A DNA stretch of 64,000 nucleotides, taken from assembly GCF_000686705.1 (NCBI RefSeq), contig NZ_JMLJ01000006.1, forward strand, positions 186,001 to 250,000, written 5' to 3'. Origin of the DNA: Clostridium hydrogeniformans DSM 21757. GTDB lineage: Bacteria > Bacillota > Clostridia > Clostridiales > Clostridiaceae. The notes under the pieces are model-generated. The model ran no database searches, was not told the DNA's origin, and worked only from the letters and a program-made list of their open reading frames with translations. This document shows, piece by piece, positions 37,001 through 47,516 of the stretch (positions are counted from its first letter, which is position 1; each line of letters begins with the position of its first letter). A program made the position numbers and the translations under genes.

Positions 37001-37636
37001 AACATCATTAGTTGCTGCTAAAGGTATATTAAGTTCTTTAGAAAGTTCTATAAGAAGTTTATTAACCTTTTTATTTTCCTCAAGTCCATGATCTTGAAGC
37101 TCTAAGTAGAAATCTTCTCCAAAAACATCTTTGTAAAATAAGGCTGCTTCCTTTGCCTTTTCTTTATTGCCTCCATTAAGGTGTCTTTGTACTTCTCCTC
37201 CAAGACAAGCACTTAAGGCAACTAACCCTTTGCTATGAGCTCTTAAAAACTCCCTATCTGTTCTTGGTTTATAATAAAATCCTTCTATAGATGCATAGGA
37301 CACAATTTTCATTAAATTTTTATATCCCTCTTCATCCTTAACTAAAAGTACTAAATGATATGTACTATTATCACTATTAGCTTCTTTAATATGTCTAGAC
37401 TTTGGAACTATATATATTTCTGAACCTATTATAGGCTTAATTCCTTCTTCCTTTGCAGCCTTATAAAAATCTACACAGCCATACATAACTCCATGATCTG
37501 TAATAGCTATGCTACTCATCCCAAGCTCTTTAACCTTTTTAATCATCTTACTGATCTTTCCTGATCCATCTAGAAGTGAATACTCTGTATGTACATGTAG
37601 ATGACAAAAGTCTCTTTTCAAGGCATTGTTCTCCAT
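34019..37636 (-). CDS. dnaE: DNA polymerase III alpha subunit
   Basis: Replicative polymerase of 1205 residues. The N-terminal PHP domain begins CHLHVHTEYSLLDGSG (residues 12-27). Catalytic aspartates lie in SMPDIDSDFCYERR near residue 422, with the TGPGRGSAAGS loop before it. The helix-hairpin-helix and OB-fold regions follow (OB around 1000-1075). It lacks the internal 3'-5' exonuclease of PolC, so it is the DnaE type. Length and order are normal. GGAGGTGG precedes the ATG. In clostridia this gene is usually followed by pfkA-pyk, as here apart from an ABC operon between them. Confidence 0.97.
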   Translation of the reverse strand: MENNALKRDFCHLHVHTEYSLLDGSGKISKMIKKVKELGMSSIAITDHGVMYGCVDFYKAAKEEGIKPIIGSEIYIVPKSRHIKEANSDNSTYHLVLLVKDEEGYKNLMKIVSYASIEGFYYKPRTDREFLRAHSKGLVALSACLGGEVQRHLNGGNKEKAKEAALFYKDVFGEDFYLELQDHGLEENKKVNKLLIELSKELNIPLAATNDVHYIEKEDAKAHDILLCIQTGKTINEENRMRYPWERLYLQSPDDMYEKFSYVEEALENTLKIADKCNFDYEFHVSKLPDYPLPKGEDHYGYLRKQCYLGLVDRYASLERFRNKDLDVEEIIEYSKSEDEVKEITDRLEYELNIIKQMGYVDYFLIVWDFIKYAVDNGIPTGPGRGSAAGSIVAYTLDITKIDPIKYSLLFERFLNPERISMPDIDSDFCYERRQEVIDYVVDKYGKDNVAQIITFGTMAARACIRDVGRAMNYSYGEVDKVAKMIPTVLNITIDKALDMNPELKEAYDKDERVRELIDVSRTLEGLPRHTSTHAAGVVISSKPLVEYVPLQRNEDNIVTQFTMGTLEELGLLKMDFLGLRTLTVMKDAVKMIKQNRGDEIDLDSLDFDDEDVYKMIGEGKTVGVFQLESPGMTSFMKELKPDSLEDIIAGISLYRPGPMAEIPRYVECKRNPDKVQYETKELESILNVTYGVMVYQEQVMEIVRKLAGYSMGRSDLVRRAMSKKKHKVMEEERKNFIHGVVDEAGNVEVPGCVRNGITEEAANKIFDQMMDFASYAFNKSHAAAYAVIGYQTGYLMKYYPVEYIAAMLNSVMGNNEKVAYYTAFAESLGIQVLPPDINESYTRFTVKEDTIRFGLGAIKNVGLNVIESVVESRRKTGHFKSFYDFCNKVDISAVNKRAAESLIKAGAFDQFKVFRSQMLAVYEKIMDGISNQKKKNIDGQLSLFSAMGEEEESTITIKYPNIKEFEKKYKLSMEKEMIGLYLSGHPLEDYERSLKMQTSISISKILKDYAETFEEVELGTEDGMATISRAILENNNIVRDGQRVKVGGIISELTRKITRNNAFMAFIKLEDLTGTIEGLVFPKSYERIGPMLNVDDMVVIEGRVMIREDEPPKIVCENIIPLERIDSSKVYIKVKDVETIKTIKPSLKALVSKHEGSTPLLLFAEKERKAFKIPKDMWVNLEGQVLDILRDAFGEENVKVVEEN

Positions 37637-37875
37637 AGTTCTCCACCTCCTTACACAGTTCTTATGGATATAATTATATAACTTTATTTATATAATGTGA
37701 ATTTAAATCAAGTTTATTGTTTAAGTTTTAATATGCTGCATTACATATTTGCTATTTATTTTTATTAAGTTCTTATTATAAATTAATATACATTAAAGGT
37801 AAACATAATACATATTAAATAATTATAGCTGGTGATTTAGTTTCAATTATCCTGTGGTATATCTATATATAAAAT

Positions 37876-37915
37876 TAGGACATATGATTCTTAATATTTA
37901 AAATCATATGTCCTA
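37876..37915 (-). terminator. Terminator of chemoreceptor gene 1
   Basis: 14-bp perfect stem TAGGACATATGATT / AATCATATGTCCTA, directly after the stop codon, then AATTTTATA. Confidence 0.75.
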
Positions 37916-37919
37916 AGCT

Positions 37920-39917
37920 TTAAATTTTAAAATTATCTACTTGAAGTTTAACACCCTCTGAAAGTTCTTGAAGACTTGCTGATGCCTTAGCCACCTCATC
38001 GCTAGATGACCCTAGTTCCTCAGCTGATGCAGCAACTTCTTCTGTAGTAGCTGCCATTTCTTCTGATATAGCAGTGGCACTTTCAAGCATTTCTACTATA
38101 TTATTCTTATCCTCTACCATATCCTTAGAATCTTGATTAATTCCAGTTATTTTAGGTGATATATCCATGACTAGCTTAGATATATCCTTAAAGGACACTA
38201 TAGCCTCTTCTATATTTTCTATTCCATTTGAAAGATCTTCACTCATTAAATTACTCTTATCTACTATATCCTCTGTCTCATTTAGTACATTATCTATTAC
38301 CCTTGATATATCTTTTGAAGACTCTTTGCTTTGCTCTGCTAATTTTCTTATTTCTTCTGCCACCACTGTAAATCCTCTTCCTGCTTCTCCTGCTCTTGCT
38401 GCTTCAATAGCTGCATTTAAAGCTAAAAGGTTTGTCTGCTCTGCTATACTGTTTATCATTGTTGTTATATCATTTACAGTTTTTATATTATTCTTCATAG
38501 AGTTTATTGATGTAACGAACTCTTTAAATGAATTACTTAAAGTTGCCATAGATTTTGCAAGAGATCCCATATCATCATTGCTCTTTTCAGCCTTAACACT
38601 TATATCCCCTGCCATAGAGTTTACCTTAACTATCTCATTTAATGTATTATTCATCTTATCATCAAATACTGAAAGCACAGTATTTATCTGAAGTAGTTCC
38701 TCTGATTGCTTTGAATTCCCTGAGGCTGACTCTTGAATAGCAGCACCTATACTTTGAATAGATGATACAAACTCCTCTGAAAGAGCTGCAAGACTTGTTG
38801 CCTGCTCATCCACATTGTAAGAACTCTCCTTAACAGAGCTTATCATATTTCCTACTGATTTTTTTGTATCTTCTACTGCTATATATATTTCACCAATTTC
38901 ATCCTTTTTTATACTTCCTATATCACTTACAGTAAAATCACCTGTAGCTAATAATTTTACACTATCCTTAACCTTATTAAGCCTTTTTCCTATGTTATTA
39001 GATACAATATAGTTTAAAGCTAAGGCTATTACTACCACTACTAAAGTTAATATTATCAATGTATTAACAAGGGTATTCAGACCTGCTAACATATCTTTTT
39101 CTTCTGTATTTATTCCAATAGACCAACCTGTTAAGGCTATAGGTGCATAACCGATAAACTTATGTTGTTTATTGTAACTATACTCACCTACCCCTACATT
39201 ACCACTAGCCATACCATTTTCAATTTCTGCTAGTTGCTCTAGGTTTTTATCCTTTTTAGCCTCTTCCATAGTATTATCCATATTTTCAACTAATTCATTA
39301 TTGTTATGTGCAATAACCGTCCCTTTACGATTTATTATATAAGCACTTCCTGATTGTCCAAATTTTATCTTATTGGATATGTCTGAAAAATCAGTACCTT
39401 CTCTTATAATTACTAATACTCCTGTTATCTTATCTCCAGATTTTATAGGAGTACTATATGCCACCTCTAAGCTTTTATCTACTTTACTTAAGAAGGGATC
39501 TGATACATAGGACTTTCCTTTTAAGGCTTCTTGGAAATACTCTCTCTCCCTTATATTAACATCCATTCCTCCAGTAGCCCTATACTGTCCATTTAAGTCT
39601 GCTATTCCTATCATCTTGTGATGATATCTATCTTGGTTTTCTTGTAATACATTTAATTTTTCATCCATTGAAAGATTTTCATCCTTAATAGCTTTGCCCA
39701 TAGATAGGGTCTCTGCTATTTTCACATTACCTTCTAAGGTAGATTGTATGTTTGAAGCAGCCTCTTTTGCAAATTCCTTTAAAAGTAATCCTGAATTTGT
39801 GGTTAAACTTTTTTTGCTTATAAAATATGCGCCTAGTGAAAGAATTAAACTTAATAAAACTACTAAAACTAAGCTATTTATCATAAGCTCCTTTTTTATT
39901 CCTTTAAGTCTACTCAT
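37920..39917 (-). CDS. Methyl-accepting chemotaxis protein 1
   Basis: 665 residues from the ATG at 39917, preceded by AAGGAGG; the longer frame from 39965 has no site. Membrane helix at about 12-34, a periplasmic-side double-Cache sensor (about 40-280), second membrane helix near 285-305, HAMP to about 355, then the cytoplasmic signalling coil with the conserved tip [20 protein letters not shown] and [20 protein letters not shown]. It binds a small-molecule ligand and signals to CheA/CheW. It is a close paralogue of receptor 2 just upstream, clearly a tandem duplication, with the sensor halves more diverged than the signalling halves. Confidence 0.95.
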   Translation of the reverse strand: MSRLKGIKKELMINSLVLVVLLSLILSLGAYFISKKSLTTNSGLLLKEFAKEAASNIQSTLEGNVKIAETLSMGKAIKDENLSMDEKLNVLQENQDRYHHKMIGIADLNGQYRATGGMDVNIREREYFQEALKGKSYVSDPFLSKVDKSLEVAYSTPIKSGDKITGVLVIIREGTDFSDISNKIKFGQSGSAYIINRKGTVIAHNNNELVENMDNTMEEAKKDKNLEQLAEIENGMASGNVGVGEYSYNKQHKFIGYAPIALTGWSIGINTEEKDMLAGLNTLVNTLIILTLVVVVIALALNYIVSNNIGKRLNKVKDSVKLLATGDFTVSDIGSIKKDEIGEIYIAVEDTKKSVGNMISSVKESSYNVDEQATSLAALSEEFVSSIQSIGAAIQESASGNSKQSEELLQINTVLSVFDDKMNNTLNEIVKVNSMAGDISVKAEKSNDDMGSLAKSMATLSNSFKEFVTSINSMKNNIKTVNDITTMINSIAEQTNLLALNAAIEAARAGEAGRGFTVVAEEIRKLAEQSKESSKDISRVIDNVLNETEDIVDKSNLMSEDLSNGIENIEEAIVSFKDISKLVMDISPKITGINQDSKDMVEDKNNIVEMLESATAISEEMAATTEEVAASAEELGSSSDEVAKASASLQELSEGVKLQVDNFKI

Positions 39918-40178
39918 TTTCTCCCTCCTTAGTATAAAGATATCTTGAAAAAAATAAATACTCATATAAATTTATATACCATATTTAAAAATTTCTTAAT
40001 TTTAATAGGTTCTCTTTATTTAACTATTCATTTTCTTTAAGATACCTAAAATAATAACCATTTTAGTTATTAAATATTTTTTTATATTTATTAAATATCC
40101 GTAATAATATCGTTTATTTTTGTCACTTCTTTAGTAAATATATATTTTTCTGTATATTTTTAACTTTTTGTGGTAATA

Positions 40179-40220
40179 AAATTAGGGTATATGAAACTTA
40201 TACCTCATATACCCTAATTT
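40179..40220 (-). terminator. Terminator of chemoreceptor gene 2
   Basis: 16-bp stem AAATTAGGGTATATGA / TCATATACCCTAATTT that abuts the stop codon. Confidence 0.75.
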
Positions 40221-42218
40221 TTATATCTTAAACTTATCTACATCTTCTTTAACATTCTCTGTAAGCTCTTGAAGAGTTGCTGATGCTCTAGCAACTTCGT
40301 CACTGGATGATCCAAGTTCCTGTGCTGATGCAGCTATCTCTTCTGTGGTTGCAGCTATCTCTTCTGATATAGCTGTTGCATTTTCAAGCTTTTCTACTAT
40401 ATCATTTTTATCATCTACCATATCCTTTGAATCATTGTTAATTGTAGTTATCTTAGGAGTTATATCCATAACTAAATCTGATATATCTTTAAAGGACATT
40501 ATTGCACTCTCTATATTTTCTATTCCATCTGAAAGTTCTCCACTCATAGAGTCACTCTTATTTGCTATACTATCAGTTTCATTTAATACATTATCTATTA
40601 CCCTTGATATATCTTTTGAAGATTCCTTACTTTGCTCTGCAAGCTTTCTTATCTCTTCTGCAACTACTGTAAATCCTCTTCCTGCTTCTCCTGCCCTTGC
40701 TGCTTCAATTGCTGCGTTTAAAGCTAAAAGATTAGTTTGCTCTGCTATACTATTTATCATTGTAGTTATATCATTTACTGTTTTTATATTTCCTCTCATT
40801 GTATTTATAGAGGTAATAAATTCTTTAAATGAATTGCTTAAGGTAGCCATAGACTTTGCAAGAGATCCCATATCATCATTACTCTTTTCTGCTTTAACAC
40901 TTATATCTCCAGCCATAGAATTTACCTTAGTTATCTCACTTAAATTATTATTCATTTTATTATCAAAAGCTAAAAGTAATGTATTTATTTGAAGAAGCTC
41001 ATCAGATTGTTTTGAATTTCCCTCTGCTGCCTCTTGTATAGCTGCACTTATACTTTGAATAGATGATACAAATTCCTCTGAAAGAGCTGCAAGACTTGTA
41101 GATTGTTCTTCTACACTATAAGATGTATCCTTAACAGAATTTATCATATCTCCCACTGCTTTTTTAGTATCCTCTACTGCTATATAAATTTCACCAATCT
41201 CATCTTCTTTTATGTCCTTTATCTCATTTAAAGTAAAGTCTCCTGTAGCTAACACTTTTACACTCTCTTTAACATGATTAAGTCTTTTACTTATTTTATT
41301 AGCTACAAGGTAACTTAATACCATACCTATTAATATTGATCCTAAGGTTAATAAACTTAATATTTTAATAAGATCATTAAGCCCTGCTAGCATATCTTTT
41401 TCTTCTGTATTTACTCCAATAGACCATCCCTTTGATGCTATAGGGGCATAACCTATAAACTTTTGCTTTCCATTGTACTTATACTCTCCTATACCGCTCT
41501 CTCCACCTGCCATTTTTTTCTCTATTCCAGCTAAAACTTCTAAGCTTTTATCACTCTTAGCTGCCTCCATGGTATTATCCATCTTCTCAACTAACTCTTT
41601 ATTATTATGAGCTATAACTGTTCCCTTGTTATTTATTACATAAGCACTTCCTGTTTCTCCAAACTTTATTCTATTTGATACATCTGAAAAATCATTTCCA
41701 TGCCTTATGATTACAAGTACCCCTTTTATCTTATTATTTTCTTTAATAGGAGCACTATAGGCTATTTCTAAGGTATTGTCTATTTTACTGTAAAATGGAT
41801 CTGAAATATAAGAGTTTCCTTTTAAAGCTTCCTGAAAATAGTCTCTATCACTTACATTAATATCCACCCCGTCAGGACCTTTAGCATTTCCTTCTAAGTC
41901 TACTATTCTAATCTTTTTGTGGTTATATCTATCTTGGTTTTCTTTAATTACATTTATCTTTTCTTCTAAAGAATAAGAATCTCCCTGTAGCACCTTTGAC
42001 ATAGATAGAGTTTCTGCTATTCTTTGATTTGCTGTTAATGTAGCCTGTATATTTTCTGCTGCCTCTTTCGAAAATTCCTGTAGAAGCATTTCAGAGTTTT
42101 TTATTAAACTATTCTTACTTATAAAGTAAGCACTTACTGAAAGAATTAAGCTTAGCATAAGCACAAGACCTACGCTCCTTACCATTAATTGACCCATTAT
42201 ACCTTTTAATTTTTTCAT
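40221..42218 (-). CDS. Methyl-accepting chemotaxis protein 2
   Basis: 665 residues from the ATG at 42218 (AAGGAGG six bases before). Same plan as receptor 1: helix about 12-34, double-Cache sensor, second helix near 290, HAMP, signalling coil with tip [20 protein letters not shown]. The two are near-identical in the last 250 residues, and both have IGYAPIA and [20 protein letters not shown] in the sensor. It starts 22 bases after the stop of receptor 3, so receptors 3 and 2 look co-transcribed. Ligand unknown. Confidence 0.95.
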   Translation of the reverse strand: MKKLKGIMGQLMVRSVGLVLMLSLILSVSAYFISKNSLIKNSEMLLQEFSKEAAENIQATLTANQRIAETLSMSKVLQGDSYSLEEKINVIKENQDRYNHKKIRIVDLEGNAKGPDGVDINVSDRDYFQEALKGNSYISDPFYSKIDNTLEIAYSAPIKENNKIKGVLVIIRHGNDFSDVSNRIKFGETGSAYVINNKGTVIAHNNKELVEKMDNTMEAAKSDKSLEVLAGIEKKMAGGESGIGEYKYNGKQKFIGYAPIASKGWSIGVNTEEKDMLAGLNDLIKILSLLTLGSILIGMVLSYLVANKISKRLNHVKESVKVLATGDFTLNEIKDIKEDEIGEIYIAVEDTKKAVGDMINSVKDTSYSVEEQSTSLAALSEEFVSSIQSISAAIQEAAEGNSKQSDELLQINTLLLAFDNKMNNNLSEITKVNSMAGDISVKAEKSNDDMGSLAKSMATLSNSFKEFITSINTMRGNIKTVNDITTMINSIAEQTNLLALNAAIEAARAGEAGRGFTVVAEEIRKLAEQSKESSKDISRVIDNVLNETDSIANKSDSMSGELSDGIENIESAIMSFKDISDLVMDITPKITTINNDSKDMVDDKNDIVEKLENATAISEEIAATTEEIAASAQELGSSSDEVARASATLQELTENVKEDVDKFKI

Positions 42219-42240
42219 AAGTTCCTCCTTGAATGGTTTA

Positions 42241-44304
42241 TTAAATTGTGAATTTATCAATCTTTTCTTGCAATCTATTTGCTAGAGCATTAAAATCTTT
42301 AACATTGTTATCTAGGCTTTCCATCATAGCTATGGTTTCTTCTACACTAGCTGAAATTTCTTCTGTGGTACTTGATGTAGTGTCTATTGAAACTGTTATA
42401 TTATTTATAAAATCTTCAACTTCTTTTTTCTCATTTATTATATTTTCATTAAGTCTATTAGCTTCTATAGCCTCTTTTAATACCTTACTTATATCCTTAG
42501 AAATTCTTTCAAATACCTTCTCAGTACTTTTAACTATTTCTATATATTCTTTTAAGATGCTTGTACTATTATTTATAGCTAATACAGAGTTATTAGACTT
42601 ATCTTGTACGTTTCCTATTATGTTCTTTATTACATTAGTAGACTTAGAACTTTCTTCTGCAAGTTTTCTAATCTCTTCTGCAACCACTGAAAAACCACGT
42701 CCTGCTTCTCCTGCTCTTGCAGCTTCTATAGATGCATTTAAAGATAGAAGATTAGTTTGTTCTGCAATTCCCTCTATAGCTATTAATATACTTGTTATTT
42801 CCTCTACACTTTCATTAACCTCTGAAACACTATGGCTTAACTCTCTATTATTTTCTATCATTTGTGAAGCCTTAATAGTTAAATCATTAATAATTTCTTT
42901 TCCTTCACTGCTAGATTGATCTGTTTCTCTCATGGATAAATCTATATTATTTATTCCCTTAGATACATGATCAAGATTCATAGAAAATCCCTCTACAGAT
43001 TCTTTTCCCTTTTCAGCCTTAAATGCCTGTTCAGATGTTTCTTCAGCTATTGTAACAATAGCCTTTCCTACTTCATTAGAGCTTATTTTTGTTTGCTCTC
43101 CAATGGTTTCTAGTGTCTTAGAATTCTCTAATATTTCCGATGACACCTTAACTATTTCTCTAAAGGATGTATTTATATCTTTTATCATATGATTAAAAGA
43201 ATCTCCAATATCTTTAAACTCATCTTCCCCTTTAATACTTACCTCTACAGTTAAATCTCCAAGGGATGCCTTTTTGAATGCCATATTAAGATCATTAAGT
43301 TTTTTTATAATAGGTTTACTTATAAGAAGACTTATTGCAATAGCTACCACTATAAATACTAGGGTTAAAATAAAGGTAAACTCCTTTAATATATAAGACT
43401 TTTCACTTAATTCATCTTGAGATAATGATACCATTGTTGTCCAATGTGTCTCCTTATTTCTTGAGAACTTATATATGTATTCCTTATTGTCATATCTACC
43501 TAGCTCTTTATTATCTTTTATATTTTGAGCCAGTTTCTTATCATCCACATCTTTTCCTAGAAAATCTTTGTCCAAATTAGCTATATATTTATTATCAGAG
43601 CTTAAAACATAAATCCTACCTTCTTTTCCTACCTTAAAAGAACTTACCTTATCAATTAGACTATTTAGCTTAATATCTATAGCTAATACTCCATAGAGGG
43701 TTCCATTCTCTTCTATTGCTTTAGATGCAGTAACTAACATAATATTTTCTTCTCTATCTATATACGGCTCACTCCACACAACTTGACCCTTTGATTCTAC
43801 TGCACTTTTATACCATTCCCTTTCTGTAGGGTCAAAGGTATCTTTTTCTGTTTTATTAAATATATACTGTGTTTTTCCAGAAACCATATGTTTATTTGGC
43901 ATTGCCATATAAGCTGTCTTAACATTTGGGTCCTCTGTAAGGGACATCATATTTTCCCTAGTTCCCTTAATTTTAGAATTCAAAAGAGCTTCCTGTACTT
44001 CATATCCATCCTCTTTTTGTCTTGCTCTTTCCAAAAACTCATTTTCCTTAGTAAGGTTTGAAATATCAATAAGCCCTTTATCCTTAGATAAGGTTTTTAC
44101 TTTATATTCATTTCCTAGTAAGAATTCATCTATATTAGAATCAATTTGTTTAGTTATAATATCAAGCTCCTGAAGCTTTTCATCTAATAATATATTTTTA
44201 GATTTACTATAAGTTAACCAGCCTAAAAGAAGGGTTGGTATAGTTACTATTAATATAAATGTAATTACTAATTTTGCTTTAAAAGACTTCTTAAGCTTTT
44301 TCAT
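42241..44304 (-). CDS. Methyl-accepting chemotaxis protein 3
   Basis: 687 residues. Membrane helix about 10-28, dCache sensor (about 35-300, with [16 protein letters not shown] and [20 protein letters not shown] typical of dCache_1 domains), second helix near 310-330, HAMP, then the signalling domain with tip [20 protein letters not shown]. dCache_1 receptors of this form often sense amino acids. It is not a close copy of receptors 1 and 2. GGAGGAG-type site before the ATG. First gene of a likely receptor 3-receptor 2 operon. Confidence 0.95.
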   Translation of the reverse strand: MKKLKKSFKAKLVITFILIVTIPTLLLGWLTYSKSKNILLDEKLQELDIITKQIDSNIDEFLLGNEYKVKTLSKDKGLIDISNLTKENEFLERARQKEDGYEVQEALLNSKIKGTRENMMSLTEDPNVKTAYMAMPNKHMVSGKTQYIFNKTEKDTFDPTEREWYKSAVESKGQVVWSEPYIDREENIMLVTASKAIEENGTLYGVLAIDIKLNSLIDKVSSFKVGKEGRIYVLSSDNKYIANLDKDFLGKDVDDKKLAQNIKDNKELGRYDNKEYIYKFSRNKETHWTTMVSLSQDELSEKSYILKEFTFILTLVFIVVAIAISLLISKPIIKKLNDLNMAFKKASLGDLTVEVSIKGEDEFKDIGDSFNHMIKDINTSFREIVKVSSEILENSKTLETIGEQTKISSNEVGKAIVTIAEETSEQAFKAEKGKESVEGFSMNLDHVSKGINNIDLSMRETDQSSSEGKEIINDLTIKASQMIENNRELSHSVSEVNESVEEITSILIAIEGIAEQTNLLSLNASIEAARAGEAGRGFSVVAEEIRKLAEESSKSTNVIKNIIGNVQDKSNNSVLAINNSTSILKEYIEIVKSTEKVFERISKDISKVLKEAIEANRLNENIINEKKEVEDFINNITVSIDTTSSTTEEISASVEETIAMMESLDNNVKDFNALANRLQEKIDKFTI

Positions 44305-44616
44305 TTAAGACTCCTCCGATTCTATGTATAATAACACTCCTTTAACATAATTACTGCAATTTCTACATTTTAAGATGTGTATCTACATTATTTTCTTCCA
44401 TTATGTAGATTTATCGTAGTTAATTATTAATTCTTTATTACTTTTACATAAATTGTATAATTTAATTGTATTATATATAATTTAAAATGGGATTTCTTCT
44501 TCCCTTAATAATAAATTGAAATAATAAATTAAACTTGCAATAATAAACTAATGTAAATTTCAAGAATAATTTTATGTAAATGTACTATAACTATTAAAGA
44601 ATTGTATTATAATAAA
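44305..44616. other. Promoter region of the receptor operon, no gene
   Basis: 312 very AT-rich bases. The receptor promoter must read left from here; no other feature seen. Confidence 0.4.
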
Positions 44617-44658
44617 AGCCTATAATTTCAGAAAAATTATTTTCTAAAATCATAGGCT
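44617..44658 (-). terminator. Terminator of the ROK-family gene
   Basis: Bulged stem AGCCTATGATTTTAGAAAA / TTTTTCTGAAATTATAGGCT on the minus strand, then TTTTATTATAAT. Confidence 0.65.
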
Positions 44659-44665
44659 CTCCCCT

Positions 44666-45559
44666 TTATCTTTTTATGGTAAGGAAATTGTATAGCGCTC
44701 CAAGGATACCAGCATTATTTTTATGTTTACAAGTATATATATCACAACCTATATCCTTCCACCACTTTATATTATTAAGATGTTTATCTATATTATATAT
44801 GAAATCTTCCCTTTCACTAACACCGCCGCCTAAAAGAATTCTCTCTGGATTTATTGCTCCACTTAAATTAAAAATACAGTAACTAAGACTCCTATAAAAT
44901 GACTCTAGTAGATTTTCTACATCCTTATCCTCCTTAGCTTCCTCAAATATTTCATCTCCCTCTACCTTTTCATTAATATCTATATTTTTTAGTTTTTTAT
45001 ATCTTCTTATAAGAGACCCTACGGATGCTCTATCACTAACTATATTAAAGTCATTTTCCCCTTCATTTACTCCCTCTGTTATCATAAATCCAAACTCTCC
45101 ACCCATAAAGTTATGACCTCTTAAAAGCTCTCCATTTACATATATTCCGCCACCTATGCCTGTCCCTACAGTTATACATATAAAATTATCACAGTCCTTC
45201 CCATTGCCATTGAACTTTTCGGAAAGTGCCGCACATTTTCCATCATTCTCTATTTCCACCCTTAGGTTTACATCCTGTTCCAATAAATCCTTAATATTTT
45301 TCCCTTCTAAGAATCTTAAGGTATAGCTCAAAACTACCTCTCCTTTAAAAGGATCTATAACACCTGGAAGGCTTAATGAAACTCCTTTTACATTATAGAT
45401 TTTTTTATTCTCTTCTACAATTCTTACTATACTTTTTAAGAACTCTTCTTCTTTTGGTATTGTATCATATTTACTATTGTATATTATTGTTCCATCTTCT
45501 TTAATCACTCCATACTTTATTGCTGTTCCCCCTACATCAAAACATATATAATTATTCAT
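44666..45559 (-). CDS. ROK-family sugar kinase or regulator
   Basis: 297 residues of the ROK fold. ATP-binding DVGGTAIKYGVI is at 8-19, a sugar-site segment GVSLPGVIDP near 62, ENDGKCAALSE with catalytic Asp around 103, and ICITVGTGIGGGIYVNG near 128. The zinc-binding CxCGxxGCxE motif of many ROK proteins is absent; the stretch after GGEFGFM runs straight into ITEGVNEGENDFN. No DNA-binding domain, so a kinase (glucose, N-acetylmannosamine or similar) is more likely. GGGGATAG site before the ATG. Monocistronic. Confidence 0.85.
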   Translation of the reverse strand: MNNYICFDVGGTAIKYGVIKEDGTIIYNSKYDTIPKEEEFLKSIVRIVEENKKIYNVKGVSLSLPGVIDPFKGEVVLSYTLRFLEGKNIKDLLEQDVNLRVEIENDGKCAALSEKFNGNGKDCDNFICITVGTGIGGGIYVNGELLRGHNFMGGEFGFMITEGVNEGENDFNIVSDRASVGSLIRRYKKLKNIDINEKVEGDEIFEEAKEDKDVENLLESFYRSLSYCIFNLSGAINPERILLGGGVSEREDFIYNIDKHLNNIKWWKDIGCDIYTCKHKNNAGILGALYNFLTIKR

Positions 45560-45771
45560 TACCTATCCCCCTTAATTTCTATAATAGTTAAAGTGCTTTT
45601 TCATAACCCCTAAAAAGACTCTTAATATAAAACTTTATCATAAATAAATTTAATTCCCCTACTTATAAATTAACCAAAGTTTTATCTCTTAATTAAGAAG
45701 ATTAATTATCTAATATATTAAGCATTAAATATTTTAACTTCTAAAATTAATCCTATAAATAAAAGGAAGAC

Positions 45772-45789
45772 TTAATTAAAATCTTCCTT
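45772..45789 (-). terminator. Small hairpin, possible second terminator
   Basis: AAGGAAGA / TCTTCCTT arms overlap a TTAATTAAA loop; a T-rich tail lies on the minus strand. Confidence 0.35.
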
Positions 45790-45844
45790 AGTTGCTATTA
45801 TATATAAATTTATATGTGTTATTTTTAATATTAGTATTCTATAT

Positions 45845-45901
45845 AAGTTGCCTTACAATTATTATAACTCTTACACCATCTTAATAATTGTAAGGCAACT
45901 T
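45845..45901 (-). terminator. Terminator of the whiA-region operon
   Basis: 19-bp perfect stem AAGTTGCCTTACAATTATT / complement with a 19-base loop, 20 bases past the Dabb-protein stop. It probably ends the long rapZ-yvcK-whiA-HTH/CBS-Dabb transcript. Confidence 0.75.
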
Positions 45902-45920
45902 ATGGTTTCATTTTAAACTT

Positions 45921-46199
45921 TTAATAGTCTACTGCTACGCTTTTTTCAATCATAGGTTTTAGATTTTTTAACACATGATTTACATGGTACTCACTTACCT
46001 GATACTTATCCATATCTTCCTTTGAATCAAACTTTGTTATAAGTACAATATGAAAGGATCTTTCAGTATCTAGTACATCTGCTCCAACCTCTAAATACTT
46101 AAGTTCTTCTATTTTTCCCTCCATAGAAAGAAGAATACTTTTAGCTTCCTCAGTGAAACTCTTGTCTTTAAACTTAAACATCACAATATGTGTAAACAT
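45921..46199 (-). CDS. Dabb-family (stress-responsive A/B barrel) protein
   Basis: 92 residues, ferredoxin-like alpha/beta barrel of the Dabb family. Opening MFTHIVMFKFKD and the closing YHVNHVLKNLKPMIEKSVAVDY match. Members form dimers and include stress proteins and small enzymes; the bacterial role is not known. It is the last gene of the conserved rapZ cluster, 11 bases after the HTH/CBS gene, with AGGAGGAA before its start. Confidence 0.85.
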   Translation of the reverse strand: MFTHIVMFKFKDKSFTEEAKSILLSMEGKIEELKYLEVGADVLDTERSFHIVLITKFDSKEDMDKYQVSEYHVNHVLKNLKPMIEKSVAVDY

Positions 46200-46210
46200 A
46201 ACTATTCCTC

Positions 46211-47512
46211 CTATTCCTTTATAATTATAGCTGATAAAAGACTTTTACCTACTAATTCCTTCTTTACATTAAACATCTCAGCCTCTACCTTACAGAAGCT
46301 TCTTCCAAGATCTAAAATCCTGCTTCTTATTATTATATTACTATCTACTTGTACCGGTTTCATAAAATAAGTACTTATATTGTCTACAGATATGGTTATA
46401 TTGTATTTTTTAAGTGTATCTACTGCTACTGCATTTATTAACATATTTAAAGCACTCCATGAGGCTGTTCCAACATTATCAAGCATTCTTGGGGTTATCT
46501 TTCCTTCATATACCCTATCACTACCTTCATTAGCACAGGTAAAGTTTTTAAGTATAGATTCCTCAAGATTTTCTACATCATATCCATGGGTATTCATATA
46601 CTCAAATGCTTTTATAACATCTTTTCTTGTTATGACCCCCACTAATTTACGACCATCTACTACAGGACATAATTCTATGTCCTCCCATCCCATAATATGA
46701 GCTGCATAAGAAACCGTGGTTTTAGGAGTTACTGTAATAGGATCTTTTATCATAAGCTTCTTAATTGGTTCGTTTGTATTTAAATCATCTGGTAAATCCT
46801 TAGCAGTCATTATACCAACAACCCTCATATCTTTGTCCACTACTGGATATCTTATATGTTTAGTCTTCTTAACTAAGTCCATCCATGTTTCTAAGGTATC
46901 CTCAGTAGTTAGACAAGCTGGATTTTCCATCATAACCTCTTCTATTAAAATTATATCATTTTTAATCTTATTATCAGATAATGCCTTGTTTATCATAGAT
47001 GCTATGGTGAAAGTATCATAGTTTGATGATATTATAGGAAGCTTTTTATCATCTGCTAACTTTTTAATATCACCCCTACATCCAAATCCTCCACTTATTA
47101 GAACTGCCGCATCTTGCTCTAAAGCAAACCTCTGTATTTCTTCTCTATTTCCAACTATAACAAGACTTCCTGGGGATACATACTTTGAGAAGGCATCCAC
47201 TGTCATTGCTCCAATTGTAAATCTATTTAGGCTTTTATTTAACCCTTCCTTTCCTCCAAGGACTGATCCATTTACAATGCTTAAAACCTTGGAGAAAGTC
47301 AAGTTTTCCATATGCCTTTTATCAATTTTTTCAACTCTAACAGTACCAACCCTTGGGATTGTAGTTACTATCCCAATAGCTTCACATTCCTTTATGGCCC
47401 TATATGCAGTTCCTTCACTTACCCCAAGATCTCCTGCTATAGATCTTACAGATATTTTATGTCCTGGCTCCAAGGTTTTAATATAAAGCATTATATCTTC
47501 TTGCTTAGACAT
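46211..47512 (-). CDS. HTH-DRTGG-CBS-hotdog protein (YtoI/CcpN-like arrangement)
   Basis: 433 residues with four parts. An N-terminal winged helix (about 1-65, ISVRSIAGDLGVSEGTAYRA), a DRTGG domain (about 70-185), a pair of CBS domains (about 190-310, sensing adenine nucleotides in other proteins) and a C-terminal hotdog-like thioesterase domain (about 330-430). This is the YtoI arrangement of firmicutes. It likely regulates genes in response to nucleotide or acyl signals; the target is unknown. It lies 4 bases after whiA on the same strand, in the operon. Confidence 0.88.
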   Translation of the reverse strand: MSKQEDIMLYIKTLEPGHKISVRSIAGDLGVSEGTAYRAIKECEAIGIVTTIPRVGTVRVEKIDKRHMENLTFSKVLSIVNGSVLGGKEGLNKSLNRFTIGAMTVDAFSKYVSPGSLVIVGNREEIQRFALEQDAAVLISGGFGCRGDIKKLADDKKLPIISSNYDTFTIASMINKALSDNKIKNDIILIEEVMMENPACLTTEDTLETWMDLVKKTKHIRYPVVDKDMRVVGIMTAKDLPDDLNTNEPIKKLMIKDPITVTPKTTVSYAAHIMGWEDIELCPVVDGRKLVGVITRKDVIKAFEYMNTHGYDVENLEESILKNFTCANEGSDRVYEGKITPRMLDNVGTASWSALNMLINAVAVDTLKKYNITISVDNISTYFMKPVQVDSNIIIRSRILDLGRSFCKVEAEMFNVKKELVGKSLLSAIIIKE

Positions 47513-47516
47513 AGAT

